Source of the DNA: Treponema denticola
GTDB taxonomy: Bacteria; Spirochaetota; Spirochaetia; Treponematales; Treponemataceae
Length of the DNA stretch: 64,000 nt
NCBI RefSeq assembly: GCF_024400535.1
Contig: NZ_CP038800.1
Span: forward strand, 186,001-250,000
Direction: 5' to 3'
Shown here piece by piece: positions 1-8,337 of this stretch. Position numbers and translations under genes: made by a program. A model generated the notes under the pieces. It saw nothing but the letters and a program-made list of their open reading frames with translations, had not been told where the DNA came from and made no database searches. Within the stretch, counting starts at the first letter, position 1, and every line of letters begins with the position of its first letter.

Positions 1-2
1 AA

Positions 3-413
3 ATTTTGGCACAGATTGAAAAACTGGGAGCCGTAATCGTAGGTTATGACAGCTGTTCAGGTTTACGCACCCACATGGAATTTGTAGATGAAAACCCCGC
101 AAGGGATCCGATTGAGGCTATTGCCGAAAAGTATCTTAAAACAAACTGTTCCGTTATGAGTCCAAATCCCGGAAGGCTCAAGGATTTGGATTATCTTTTA
201 GATCACTACAAGGCTGATGCCGTAATCGAATGTACCTTGGTTGCCTGCCACACCTTCAACCTTGAAGCTCATACTGTCGGAAAACACATCATAGAAAAAG
301 GACTTCCCTATATTCACATAGAATCGGATTATTCGCAAGAAGATGCGGGACAATTTGCAACAAGACTTGAAGCCTTTTTGGAAGTTGTTTCAGAAAGGAA
401 AAAACTAAAATGA
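3..413 (+). CDS. 2-hydroxyacyl-CoA dehydratase / double-cubane reductase family protein, C-terminal part (5' cut by window edge)
   Basis: The reading frame is open to the left edge, so only about 136 C-terminal residues are seen; the TTG at 6 is probably not the true start. The pattern of C-x-G-x-R followed by an N-C pair, a short P-N-x-x-R step, an alternating alpha/beta stretch with Y-K-A-D-x-V-I and a final E-[ST]-D-Y-[ST]-x-E-D-A motif matches the C-terminal domain of the gene at 963-2237. These families hold oxygen-sensitive iron-sulfur clusters and need an ATP-dependent activase for low-potential electron transfer. The stop codon overlaps the next start (ATGA), so it is translationally coupled to a DUF3343 gene. 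Substrate unknown. Confidence 0.8.
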   Translation: MLAQIEKLGAVIVGYDSCSGLRTHMEFVDENPARDPIEAIAEKYLKTNCSVMSPNPGRLKDLDYLLDHYKADAVIECTLVACHTFNLEAHTVGKHIIEKGLPYIHIESDYSQEDAGQFATRLEAFLEVVSERKKLK

Positions 414-658
414 ATTATATAATTACCTTTGGAACGACAACAGCAGCAATTCAATGCGACTCGATGATAAAGGCTGACCCTATAAATGCAAAGCTTATTC
501 CAATACCGGGCTTTTTAAAAGCCGGCTGCGGTTTTGCATGTCTTTTTCAAAATGCGCAAAAGGAAGAAGTTGAAAGCTGGATAGGCAAAAATAATATCAG
601 TTATGAGACTTTGATTGAAGTAATATACGAAAATGGACTTATAAGTCCTAAAGCATAA
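410..658 (+). CDS. DUF3343 (putative Se/S carrier-like) protein
   Basis: This is an 82-residue protein whose start overlaps the preceding stop by four bases. The pattern (beta strand ending in F-G-T-T, then I-P-I-P-G-F-L, then G-C-G-F-A-C-L-F) is that of DUF3343, a small alpha/beta family with conserved cysteines, often found beside 2-hydroxyacyl-CoA dehydratase-like genes. The family has been proposed to resemble sulfur/selenium carriers, but the biochemical role is not established. The coupling to the dehydratase-like gene suggests a partner function, for example cluster or redox maintenance; that is inference. Confidence 0.75.
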   Translation: MNYIITFGTTTAAIQCDSMIKADPINAKLIPIPGFLKAGCGFACLFQNAQKEEVESWIGKNNISYETLIEVIYENGLISPKA

Positions 659-663
659 AAAGA

Positions 664-695
664 AACGCCGTACAAGAATTATTCTTTACGGCGTT
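664..695 (-). terminator. Intrinsic terminator between convergent DUF3343 genes
   Basis: A 9 bp perfect stem (664-672 with 687-695) with a 14-base loop lies between two convergent genes. On the minus strand it is followed at once by a short T run, so it mainly serves the 706-966 gene; on the plus strand no T run follows. Confidence 0.7.
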
Positions 696-705
696 CCCTA
701 AAAAA

Positions 706-966
706 TCAGCAAAATTTATTTCTTTCGGGATTAAAAATTTTTTCACTTTCCCAAAATTTACTTATTTTAATGCCTTCTTCTTCGATTATCTCCTTAATTT
801 TATCCGTGTCGGAAAAATCATAATAGAGAATACTTACTCCGCAGCAAGCATCGGCTTCCCTGGGAGTAGGAGCCATTGTACACTTTATGCCTTCTTTTTT
901 TATAAGACCGTAAAGCTTAAGAGCTGTTTTTGAATCAGGCAAAAAAACATAATAATTTTTCATCAT
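706..966 (-). CDS. DUF3343 protein (second copy)
   Basis: This 86-residue protein is the last gene of a minus-strand operon. It has the DUF3343 pattern: an N-terminal strand ending in F-L-P-D-S, a T-P-R-E step and an A-C-C-G-V-S-I-L-Y cysteine motif. Its ATG overlaps the stop of the 963-2237 reductase by four bases, exactly as in the plus-strand copy at 410. A pairing kept in two diverged copies argues for a functional partnership with the reductase. The precise role is unknown. Confidence 0.75.
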   Translation of the reverse strand: MMKNYYVFLPDSKTALKLYGLIKKEGIKCTMAPTPREADACCGVSILYYDFSDTDKIKEIIEEEGIKISKFWESEKIFNPERNKFC

Positions 967-2237
967 CTTAACATTTCTATAAAAGCACCGATACGGGTTT
1001 TTAGTTGCTCTGCATCTTCATCGGTATAATCCGTTTCAATGCCTAAACATGGAATATTATGTTCGCGTAAAACCTTTTCGACAAAATATCCTTCCGTATC
1101 ATAGATATTACAGAATTTTAAATTTAAATCGATAACGCCGTCTGCCTTATATTCTTTTGCAAGCCGGATAATATCATCGATTCTTTCTTTATTTGGGGTA
1201 AAACAAGCACAGTTTATATGTCCCAAATACCTTTTTGTTAAGTTATTAACCATTTCATCAATTGTGGTTCCCGTTTCATCAACCAAAGCCTCACAGTATC
1301 TTATTCCGGTACACATCTCTTCACAAACAACAGCTCCTCCTGTAGTTTCGATTATGTGATGAATTTTCCAGTTTGGAATTGAAAGCGGAGTTCCCGTCAA
1401 AAGGATTCTCTTTGTTCCTTTTTTAAAGACGGAAACATTTTGCTTTTTTCGTGTTTCAAGTTCATCACAGAGCTTGTTTACCATTGTTACAAAACGGGTA
1501 GGATCATCGTAAAAGGCAATCTGATGAATCAATAAAACATCTTTACCGGAAATAGGAATGTTTTCCAGCTTTCTAAAATTATTCAATCTTTGTAAGGCCT
1601 TTCTTTTGCTGTTTACGGTTTCAATAGCCTTTTTTAAAGATTCGGGAGTTACTTTATTTCCCGTAAGTTCTTCAAGCTTTTTAATATAGCCCTTGATTTC
1701 TAAAGCCCATTTTTCAAAATCCTGAGGCCTTTTCATCTGGGGAATGTCCATAATATGCATGGGTGCATCTTCTGCCAAAATTTCCCAAGCCTTCTTTTTT
1801 CCGTCACAGGTTGTTTCACCGACAAACAAGTCACATATTCTAAAGAAAGGACAGGTCTTTCCAAAGCGGGCTCCAAGCGAAGCTTTAATTAGGGGACAAG
1901 TTGCCGTAGGTAAAAATTTTTCACCATCGGGAACCCAAAATTGTGAACCGCTGCAAAGGCCCGTTGCAATGGCTCCTGCCGCAATCACTACTTCATCAGG
2001 AACATGAATACAAAAGGAACCTACAACCTTTCCTCCTTCCTTTTGAAAATCCACAAGTTCTTGCGGACGAATACCGTGAATGTCTGCTACAACCATGTTG
2101 AAAAAATCCATTCCCTCAGGTCTGTTTTCTTGAGCCAAGTAGACATCTCCAAATGCGCCGGGCAAAGCCTCGCATAACAAGTCGTGGGTTTTAACATCCA
2201 TACCCAGATCTTCCCACATTTTTCTGTAATCTGCCAT
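963..2237 (-). CDS. Double-cubane-cluster-type anaerobic reductase (2-hydroxyacyl-CoA dehydratase family, YjiM-like)
   Basis: This 424-residue protein has the HgdB/YjiM architecture: two Rossmann-like halves with cysteines placed for iron-sulfur ligation (G-L-C-S-G-S, A-T-C-P-L-I-K, T-C-P-F-F-R-I-C-D, E-T-T-C-D-G-K-K-K and, near the C-terminus, E-E-M-C-T-G-I-R-Y-C). The E-T-T-C-D-G-K-K-K motif is typical of the double-cubane branch, which pairs with an ATPase activator that supplies very-low-potential electrons. A strong AGGAGG site precedes the start, and the upstream gene's stop is one base away. The physiological substrate cannot be read from sequence; a reductase of small molecules is as likely as a hydroxyacyl-CoA dehydratase. 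Confidence 0.85.
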   Translation of the reverse strand: MADYRKMWEDLGMDVKTHDLLCEALPGAFGDVYLAQENRPEGMDFFNMVVADIHGIRPQELVDFQKEGGKVVGSFCIHVPDEVVIAAGAIATGLCSGSQFWVPDGEKFLPTATCPLIKASLGARFGKTCPFFRICDLFVGETTCDGKKKAWEILAEDAPMHIMDIPQMKRPQDFEKWALEIKGYIKKLEELTGNKVTPESLKKAIETVNSKRKALQRLNNFRKLENIPISGKDVLLIHQIAFYDDPTRFVTMVNKLCDELETRKKQNVSVFKKGTKRILLTGTPLSIPNWKIHHIIETTGGAVVCEEMCTGIRYCEALVDETGTTIDEMVNNLTKRYLGHINCACFTPNKERIDDIIRLAKEYKADGVIDLNLKFCNIYDTEGYFVEKVLREHNIPCLGIETDYTDEDAEQLKTRIGAFIEMLR

Positions 2238-2238
2238 T

Positions 2239-3036
2239 TTAATCCTCCTGGTACATTACGTTCATATTATATTTATACGGACAATATTTATATCCGTAAT
2301 CCGCATTATTCCAGCCTCGGCAAAGGCGTATAACTCTATTTTCTTTCGGATTAATATAAGCTTCTTTTTTTACCTCCTTTAAAATTGTTTTATATGAACC
2401 CCTCGGACAGAGAGCAATAATTTTTTGAATTATATTTTTTTCGGTTTTAAATTTTATACTGCTGCAAATGTCGTCAAAATATTTTTTTCTTCTTTCAAGG
2501 TCTAAAATATAAGGCGTATAATAACGCAGTAAAAAAGCTTCTTCAGCACTGAGGTCTGAATACTCATCTATTTTTTTTAAAACAGTTTCAATGTAATCTA
2601 AAATTTCTTTTGCTTTTAGGTATTTTAAATTATCAAACTTTTTTCCGTAAACTTCCTGTATGGCTTTTTCCAATTCGGATTTGTCTTTATATAAAAGAAC
2701 TTTTTTATCGGTGTTTTCTTTTAGCTTATTAAAAAAATGAGTACATGTATTTTCTATTAAATACATACTGCACGAAAAAAGAATGGGACACTTATCGGTT
2801 TTTAAATAAATTACGGAACTTTTTATAACGTCGCATACATTTCCCATATCACCGAATTTAAAAATTGCAGAATCGGTTCCTTCGCAAGGTACGGGCAAGA
2901 GGCCGTAAGCATAGAGGATATCGAGAGGTAAATTTTCTCCGAAGATTCCTATAACATTTGCTGAGGATAAATAATTTTCGGCAGCTTCTACGTATGCCTC
3001 ACGTCTAAGATTTTCCAAAAACGAAATATCTATCAT
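2239..3036 (-). CDS. Short 2-hydroxyacyl-CoA dehydratase-like component
   Basis: This 265-residue protein lies between the activase and the larger reductase gene. The N-terminal part (Y-G-L-L-P-V-P-C-E-G-T-D and later N-V-C-D-V-I-K-S-S, C-P-I-L-F-S-C-S-M-Y) resembles the first cluster-binding half of HgdB-type subunits, with several well-placed cysteines. The protein is clearly shorter than the usual 370-430 residues, and its C-terminal tail (R-L-C-R-G-W near the end) differs from the family. It overlaps the activase stop by four bases. It may be a second subunit or a cluster-carrying adaptor; the assignment is by context and partial motif only. Confidence 0.6.
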   Translation of the reverse strand: MIDISFLENLRREAYVEAAENYLSSANVIGIFGENLPLDILYAYGLLPVPCEGTDSAIFKFGDMGNVCDVIKSSVIYLKTDKCPILFSCSMYLIENTCTHFFNKLKENTDKKVLLYKDKSELEKAIQEVYGKKFDNLKYLKAKEILDYIETVLKKIDEYSDLSAEEAFLLRYYTPYILDLERRKKYFDDICSSIKFKTEKNIIQKIIALCPRGSYKTILKEVKKEAYINPKENRVIRLCRGWNNADYGYKYCPYKYNMNVMYQED

Positions 3037-3782
3037 GATAATATACAGGCTCCTATTGCTCCGGCAAAGGCCCCCAAGTCATCGGATAAAACGGGGGCTT
3101 CAAGTTTTTTTGAGATTTCTTCTATTATATAATCGTTTGCACTAAAGCCGCCGGTTAAAAAATATAGGCCGGAGCGGGGTTTTCTGTTTGCTAATGAAAC
3201 TACTTTTGAAACTATTTGATTGATAACGCCCCTTGCAATATCTTCGCGGGGAGTTCCCTTTCCCATGAGGGAGGTTACTTCAGATTCGGCAAAGACGGTA
3301 CAGACGGAAGAAAGGTTTAAGTCCTTTCCCCGCACTGCGTACTCGCTTATTTCCTGTAAGCTCAAGCCCAGCCTGTTTGCCATTAATTCCAAAAATTTAC
3401 CTGTACCGGCCGAACACTTATCGTTCATGATAAAGTCAATTACAAGTCCGTCCTTTACAACAATGACTTTTGTATCCTGCCCGCCGATATCGATTACGGT
3501 TACATCTTTCTTTGCCAAAAAGTGAGCACCCTTTCCATGACAGGAAATTTCGGTTAGAGTTTTGTCGGCAAACGGAACGCTTACCCTTCCATAACCTGTA
3601 GCGGTTATTTTAAAGTCCTTATTTTGCAAGGTTTCCTTTATCCAGTCCAAGACAGCCTCTCCCGTTTCCTTGCTGTTCCACCCGCTGGGTATACGGTTTT
3701 TATAAAGGATATTTTTTTTATTTTCATCCATAATGACGGTTTTGGTTGCCGTTGAACCTATATCAATTCCTATGTAGTGCAT
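3033..3782 (-). CDS. Acyl-CoA dehydratase activase, BadF/BadG/BcrA/BcrD ATPase family (YjiL-like)
   Basis: This 249-residue ASKHA-fold ATPase starts with the phosphate-1 motif (G-I-D-I-G-S-T-A-T-K-T). It carries the two cysteine motifs that hold a bridging [4Fe-4S] cluster in homodimeric activators (N-D-K-C-S-A-G-T-G-K-F and S-V-C-T-V-F-A-E-S-E-V), and a phosphate-2 I-D-I-G-G-Q-D-T-K motif. The family couples ATP hydrolysis to delivery of a low-potential electron to the dehydratase/reductase. It is first in a minus-strand operon with the two dehydratase-like genes and DUF3343, which fits that role. A GGGAG site lies just ahead of the ATG. Confidence 0.92.
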   Translation of the reverse strand: MHYIGIDIGSTATKTVIMDENKKNILYKNRIPSGWNSKETGEAVLDWIKETLQNKDFKITATGYGRVSVPFADKTLTEISCHGKGAHFLAKKDVTVIDIGGQDTKVIVVKDGLVIDFIMNDKCSAGTGKFLELMANRLGLSLQEISEYAVRGKDLNLSSVCTVFAESEVTSLMGKGTPREDIARGVINQIVSKVVSLANRKPRSGLYFLTGGFSANDYIIEEISKKLEAPVLSDDLGAFAGAIGACILS

Positions 3783-3808
3783 ACTCCCAAGTTCTCCGTG
3801 TGGTACCT

Positions 3809-3837
3809 ATAATCCTACATAAAAAGTAAAAAGTCAA
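3809..3837 (-). promoter_or_regulatory. Promoter for the activase/reductase operon
   Basis: Reading leftward there is a TTGACT -35 box (3832-3837), 17 bases, and a GATTAT -10 box (3809-3814); an 18-base reading gives ATTATA. It is back to back with the plus-strand promoter at 3878, with about 40 bases between the two outward -35 boxes. Confidence 0.65.
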
Positions 3838-3877
3838 TAGATATATTATGAAATTTGTGAATTTATTAAAATTTATA

Positions 3878-3906
3878 TTGACAAAAATTATAATATATAA
3901 TATAGT
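3878..3906 (+). promoter_or_regulatory. Strong sigma-70-type promoter for the first ABC importer operon
   Basis: A perfect TTGACA (3878-3883), a 17-base spacer and TATAGT (3901-3906) lie 42 bases ahead of the ATG at 3948. AAGGAG at 3936-3941 is the ribosome site. The block between this and the divergent promoter shares sequence and geometry with the divergent promoters near 14763-14813. Confidence 0.85.
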
Positions 3907-3947
3907 CGTATACCAAATTTAATAATTAAAATTTTAAGGAGAAAAAT

Positions 3948-5516
3948 ATGAAACTTAGTAAGTTTATATTTTTAAAAGCAATTTTAATTTTAGCGGTATT
4001 GATATCGGCATGCAGTCCCTCAAAAGACGATGCCAAAACTACACCGTCTAACAAAGATAAGGCATTAGTCTACGGTTTACCCGGCGATATTGTAAACAAC
4101 ATTAACGTTTTTACAACAAATGACAGAACCGGATTGATGACTTTAAAATTAGTATACTCGCCCTTATACACTTATACAAATCATGGTATTAACTATTTTT
4201 TGGCTGAAAGCGTTAAGGCAAATGAAGCCGGGGATGAGGTATCTGTAAATTTGCGGAAAAATATCGTTTGGTCTGACGGAAAGCCTTTTACGGCTGATGA
4301 TGTTATATTTACATTTGATAAGAAAACAAACTTACAAGATGACCGCTTTGTAGATTCTTTATTGATTTTCGGAGACAAGGCAGTAAAGACCAAAAAAATA
4401 GACGATTACTCAATAGTTTTTAAACTTCCACAACCTGTTGCCAATCCCTATGAAATATTTGCAGGAATCTTTATTGCTCCAAAGCATATTTATAAGGATG
4501 TTGATGATCTTGAAAACACGGAGCTAAATAAAACTCCTGTAGGAACAGGTCCTTATAAGCTGGCAGAATACACAGCGGGACAACACCTTTTGTTTACGGC
4601 AAATGAGACATATATGTTCGGAAAGCCTAAAATTGAAAAAGTTATTTACAAGATTATGGGCAACCAAGATACGGCAATGTTGGCTTTGAAAAAAGGAGAT
4701 ATCGATTTATTGGGTGTAAGCCCTGATCTTATCGAAGAGATTGAGCAAGATAAAAATTTAAAGATTACCACCTTTCCTCAGTCCAATGTTATTTATCTAA
4801 AACTAAATCAATGGAGCGAAAAGCTTGAGGACGAGAATTTAAGGGACGCTATTTTCTATGCATTGGATAGAGATGAAATTATGAAGTCGCATTTTAAAAA
4901 TAAGGCTTACTATAATTTCACAGATTCCTTCTTACCGGCCGACAGCAAGTGGTTAAATAATAATTTAAAAAGCTATCAAAGAGATACTGAAAAAGCCAAA
5001 AAACTATTAAGCAGTGTAGATAAAGATAAGCTTAACTTAAAATTGGGTTATAACGTAAAAAACGGAATGCAGGCGAAAATGGCATTGGTTATCCAACAAC
5101 AGCTGCAAAAAGCCGGCATCAATTTGGAACTTATGCCTCTTGATCCTCCTGCAATGTATAAGGCTTCTTTTTTTGAAAAGACAAAACTTTTTGATATGTT
5201 TTTAGGGGCCTATACAATGGGAATCGATCCGGATACCTATGCCGTATTCTTCAATGATAATCCTGAAGCCTATTTCCACTTGGAGGATAAAGAATTAGGC
5301 GATTTATTAAGACAAGCAAAAGTAGAAACAAATAAGGATAAACGAATTGAGCTTTATAATAAGGTTCAACAGTTAATTCAAGATACAAAAACTTTTTATC
5401 CTTTCGGCGGAAGCATGGGAATAATTGCCCATAATCAAGCCCTATCCGGATTTGAAGAAGCAAAATTAGTGAACGTTTTTACGTTTGATGATGCATCAAA
5501 ACTCTTTTATAAATAG
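3948..5516 (+). CDS. ABC importer substrate-binding lipoprotein, family 5 (peptide/nickel type)
   Basis: This 522-residue protein begins with a lipoprotein signal (basic start, hydrophobic core, lipobox L-I-S-A-C), so the mature protein is anchored by its cysteine. The body has family 5 solute-binding hallmarks: L-V-Y-S-P-L-Y early, V-N-L-R-K-N-I-V-W-S-D-G-K-P-F-T-A-D-D-V near residue 105, and P-V-G-T-G-P-Y-K-L. The family delivers oligopeptides, dipeptides, nickel chelates or opines to OppBCDF-type transporters. It heads a five-gene operon and is followed by a terminator-like hairpin, which fits higher expression of the binding protein than of the membrane parts. Ligand not predictable. Confidence 0.9.
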   Translation: MKLSKFIFLKAILILAVLISACSPSKDDAKTTPSNKDKALVYGLPGDIVNNINVFTTNDRTGLMTLKLVYSPLYTYTNHGINYFLAESVKANEAGDEVSVNLRKNIVWSDGKPFTADDVIFTFDKKTNLQDDRFVDSLLIFGDKAVKTKKIDDYSIVFKLPQPVANPYEIFAGIFIAPKHIYKDVDDLENTELNKTPVGTGPYKLAEYTAGQHLLFTANETYMFGKPKIEKVIYKIMGNQDTAMLALKKGDIDLLGVSPDLIEEIEQDKNLKITTFPQSNVIYLKLNQWSEKLEDENLRDAIFYALDRDEIMKSHFKNKAYYNFTDSFLPADSKWLNNNLKSYQRDTEKAKKLLSSVDKDKLNLKLGYNVKNGMQAKMALVIQQQLQKAGINLELMPLDPPAMYKASFFEKTKLFDMFLGAYTMGIDPDTYAVFFNDNPEAYFHLEDKELGDLLRQAKVETNKDKRIELYNKVQQLIQDTKTFYPFGGSMGIIAHNQALSGFEEAKLVNVFTFDDASKLFYK

Positions 5517-5526
5517 AACCTCCTTT

Positions 5527-5559
5527 GAGGCTGTCTAACACCGGACAGCCTCGCTTTTT
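5527..5559 (+). terminator. Hairpin terminator/attenuator after the substrate-binding gene
   Basis: A 9 bp stem (5527-5535 with 5544-5552), an 8-base loop and a T run at 5555-5559 lie 11 bases after the stop codon and before the first permease gene. Partial termination here would lower permease and ATPase expression relative to the binding protein. Confidence 0.8.
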
Positions 5560-5584
5560 ATTTCCAATATCTAAGATACAGATT

Positions 5585-6529
5585 ATGAAAACTTATGTCC
5601 TAAAAAGAATTATCAAAGCCGTTCCTATTTTAATGCTGTTGACGATTATATGTTTCTTTTTAATTCAAATTGCCCCTTATGATGCTATCGATTATATTGC
5701 CACACCTCAAATGAATAAGGAAACAATAGAAAGATTAAGAAGGATCAACGGTTTGGATAAACCGGTCATTATGCAGTATGTGATTTGGGTAAAGAATTTA
5801 ATAAACGGAGACCTCGGTTATTCAATTATTACGCATGAAAGCATTAAGACTTCATTAATAGCAAGAATTCCAAATACGGCAATATTAATGATTCCTGCAT
5901 ATCTTATATCCAATTGTATCGCTGTTATGATAGGCTTATTTGTATCTTCACGTAAGCACAGCCTTTTACGAAAGATAGTTGACTGGTTAATATCTTTGAG
6001 TCTTTCAATCCCTTTTTTTTGGTTTTGCTTACTATTACTGTATGTTTTTGGCTATCTTCTGGATATTTTTCCTATCTCGGGAATGCACAGTATCGGTGAA
6101 ACAGGTGTACTTGATTTTTTAAAACATTATTTTTTACCTTTTATATGCCTAATTTTTTCCTTTTTACCTGATTTAATCATTTATGTTGAAACTTCGGCAG
6201 ATGTAGAATTTAAAAAAGATTATATCACCGTGCAAAAGGCAATGGGGGCAACAAATTTGAATATTTTATTCCGGCATGTATCGGTAAATGTCTTAATGCC
6301 GATACTTACAAAAATGGGAATGGCATTACCAATGATTCTTACAGGATCGTTAATAGTTGAAACAATGTTTTCATGGCCGGGAATGGGGTCTTATTATGTA
6401 AAAGCTATTCAAGCAATGGATTATCCTGTAGTAATGACGGTTCTCTTTTTTTCCGGAAGTCTGGTCATATTAGGTAATTTATTATCCGATATTTCTTATT
6501 TTATTTTGGATCCGAGGATAAGCAGTTAA
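5585..6529 (+). CDS. ABC importer permease, OppB/DppB type
   Basis: This 314-residue inner-membrane protein has about six transmembrane helices. It carries the DppB signature: an N-terminal helix followed by a first periplasmic domain with R-L-R-R-I-N-G-L-D-K-P-V, and the C-terminal cytoplasmic EAA-like loop (Q-K-A-M-G-A-T-N-L-N). I chose the ATG at 5585 rather than an earlier TTG at 5525, because the upstream part lies inside the terminator hairpin and translates to a non-membrane stretch. It pairs with the OppC-type gene two bases downstream. Confidence 0.88.
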   Translation: MKTYVLKRIIKAVPILMLLTIICFFLIQIAPYDAIDYIATPQMNKETIERLRRINGLDKPVIMQYVIWVKNLINGDLGYSIITHESIKTSLIARIPNTAILMIPAYLISNCIAVMIGLFVSSRKHSLLRKIVDWLISLSLSIPFFWFCLLLLYVFGYLLDIFPISGMHSIGETGVLDFLKHYFLPFICLIFSFLPDLIIYVETSADVEFKKDYITVQKAMGATNLNILFRHVSVNVLMPILTKMGMALPMILTGSLIVETMFSWPGMGSYYVKAIQAMDYPVVMTVLFFSGSLVILGNLLSDISYFILDPRISS

Positions 6530-6530
6530 A

Positions 6531-7376
6531 ATGAAAAAATCTTTTTTATTTAATTTTCTGTTAACCAATAAAAAAATAATTTTACCTATTCTTTATTTAT
6601 CATCAATAATCATACTGGCTTCTTGTGCTGGTTTTTTTTCGATCGATCCGAATGAAATCAATCTTGAAAAAACTCTTAACCCTCCGTCTAAAGAACATAT
6701 ATTCGGAACCGATGAAATGGGTAGAGATTATTTTATGCGCTGTGTTTATGGAGCCCGAATTTCCTTATCTGTAGGTTTTTTTGCAATGCTTACAAGTCTT
6801 TTTATAGGCACAACGCTAGGTTTGGCTGCCGGATATTACGGGAATATAATTGATGAAATTCTTATGAGATTTATAGATTTTATATCGGCTATTCCGGCCT
6901 TGATTTTAATTACGGTTGTCGGAATGTTTATCAAAAAAGGAATTATTTCTATAGTGCTTATAATAGGGATGTTTTCTTGGATGGGTATTGCAAGAATTAT
7001 TAGGGCCGAAGTATTAAGCCTAAGACAAAGAGATTATGTTAAATATGCAAAGCATATAGGAGAAAAAAATATTACTATTTTAATAAAACATATTTTACCT
7101 CAAGTTATGCCTTTGATAATTTCTACGGCAACAATCGGAATAGCGGGAAGCATTATGGCAGAAAGCGCTTTAAGTTATTTAGGATTAGGAATAGTTCCTC
7201 CAACATCAAGCTGGGGTTCTTTAATAAATAATGCAAGGGATAGTTTTCAAAAAGCTCCCTATATGGCTATTATCCCCGGCCTTTTGATTTTTTTTACCGT
7301 TTATTCTTTTAAAGAGATTGGGACAGTAATAAAAAAATATTTTTCATTGGATAAAAGAGATGAAACAGCAAAATAA
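6531..7376 (+). CDS. ABC importer permease, OppC/DppC type
   Basis: This 281-residue protein has an N-terminal helix and the DppC motif of H-I-F-G-T-D-E-M-G-R-D before a five-helix permease domain. The EAA-like loop (K-Y-A-K-H-I-G-E-K-N) is followed by P-Q-V-M-P. The loop has I-G-E where most homologues have M-G-A or L-G-A. The gene starts two bases after the OppB-type stop and overlaps the next ATPase gene by 17 bases, so the set is translationally coupled. Confidence 0.88.
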   Translation: MKKSFLFNFLLTNKKIILPILYLSSIIILASCAGFFSIDPNEINLEKTLNPPSKEHIFGTDEMGRDYFMRCVYGARISLSVGFFAMLTSLFIGTTLGLAAGYYGNIIDEILMRFIDFISAIPALILITVVGMFIKKGIISIVLIIGMFSWMGIARIIRAEVLSLRQRDYVKYAKHIGEKNITILIKHILPQVMPLIISTATIGIAGSIMAESALSYLGLGIVPPTSSWGSLINNARDSFQKAPYMAIIPGLLIFFTVYSFKEIGTVIKKYFSLDKRDETAK

Positions 7377-8328
7377 TGAAATATTAAAAGCGGTCAATCT
7401 AAATACCTCAATTAAAATAGATAAAAAAAACTATTTTGCCTTGAGGAATGTTTCATTTTCTCTTTATAAAAATGAAATTTTAGCTGTTGTAGGAGAATCC
7501 GGAAGCGGAAAAACAATTTTAATGAAGACTTTAATAGGACTACTCCCCGAAAACGGATTTTTGGAATCAGGAAGAATAATCCTCAATGATAATGATATTA
7601 CAGAATTAAGTCAAAAAAATACAAATAATATACGGGGAAAAGAAATCTCAATGATTTTTCAAGATCAGGAAACTTCTCTTAATCCTTTACGAACTGTAGG
7701 TTTTCATCTTACTGAAATTTTACAAAGATATTCAAGCTTAAATAAAATTGAAGTTAAAGAAAAAGCCATCAACCTCTTATCTGCTGTAGGAATAGACACC
7801 CCTTCCATATGGCTTAATAAGTATCCTCATGAGCTTTCAGGAGGAATGAGACAAAGAGTATTGATAGCAATGGCATTGGCATGTAACTCTCAAATTATTA
7901 TTGCAGATGAACCGACCACAGCCTTGGATGTTACGGTTCAAGCTCAAATCCTTGAGTTATTAAAAACTTTAAAACAAACTAACAAGTCAATGTTTTTTAT
8001 AACCCACGATTTAAGTATTGCTGCCTCTATTTGCGATAGAATATTAGTTATGTACGGTTCAAGAATTATGGAAGAAATATTTGTTGATGATCTTTTTTCC
8101 AATGCAAAACATCCTTATACCCAAGCTTTGCTAAAAACTATTCCCGCCATAGGAATAGAACCTTTAGAAAAGTTTATAACAATACCCGGTACAGCACCTT
8201 CTATCGAAACCATAGAAGCCGGCTGTCCTTTTTATGGCCGGTGTTCTTCAGCAAAAGAAATATGTAAGAAAGAATTCCCTGAGAGAAAAAAAGTCTCTGA
8301 GGGACATTATTATTATTGTCATCAATAG
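7360..8328 (+). CDS. ABC importer ATPase, OppD/DppD type
   Basis: This 322-residue ATPase has Walker A G-E-S-G-S-G-K-T, signature L-S-G-G-M-R-Q-R, Walker B I-I-A-D-E-P-T-T-A-L-D and switch H in F-I-T-H-D. The C-terminal oligopeptide-transporter extension has the C-P-F-Y-G-R-C and E-I-C-K-K cysteine pattern, which in related transporters can bind an iron-sulfur cluster. It would energise the OppBC-type permeases together with a second ATPase encoded next. Confidence 0.92.
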   Translation: MKQQNNEILKAVNLNTSIKIDKKNYFALRNVSFSLYKNEILAVVGESGSGKTILMKTLIGLLPENGFLESGRIILNDNDITELSQKNTNNIRGKEISMIFQDQETSLNPLRTVGFHLTEILQRYSSLNKIEVKEKAINLLSAVGIDTPSIWLNKYPHELSGGMRQRVLIAMALACNSQIIIADEPTTALDVTVQAQILELLKTLKQTNKSMFFITHDLSIAASICDRILVMYGSRIMEEIFVDDLFSNAKHPYTQALLKTIPAIGIEPLEKFITIPGTAPSIETIEAGCPFYGRCSSAKEICKKEFPERKKVSEGHYYYCHQ

Positions 8329-8337
8329 GATAGGTTT

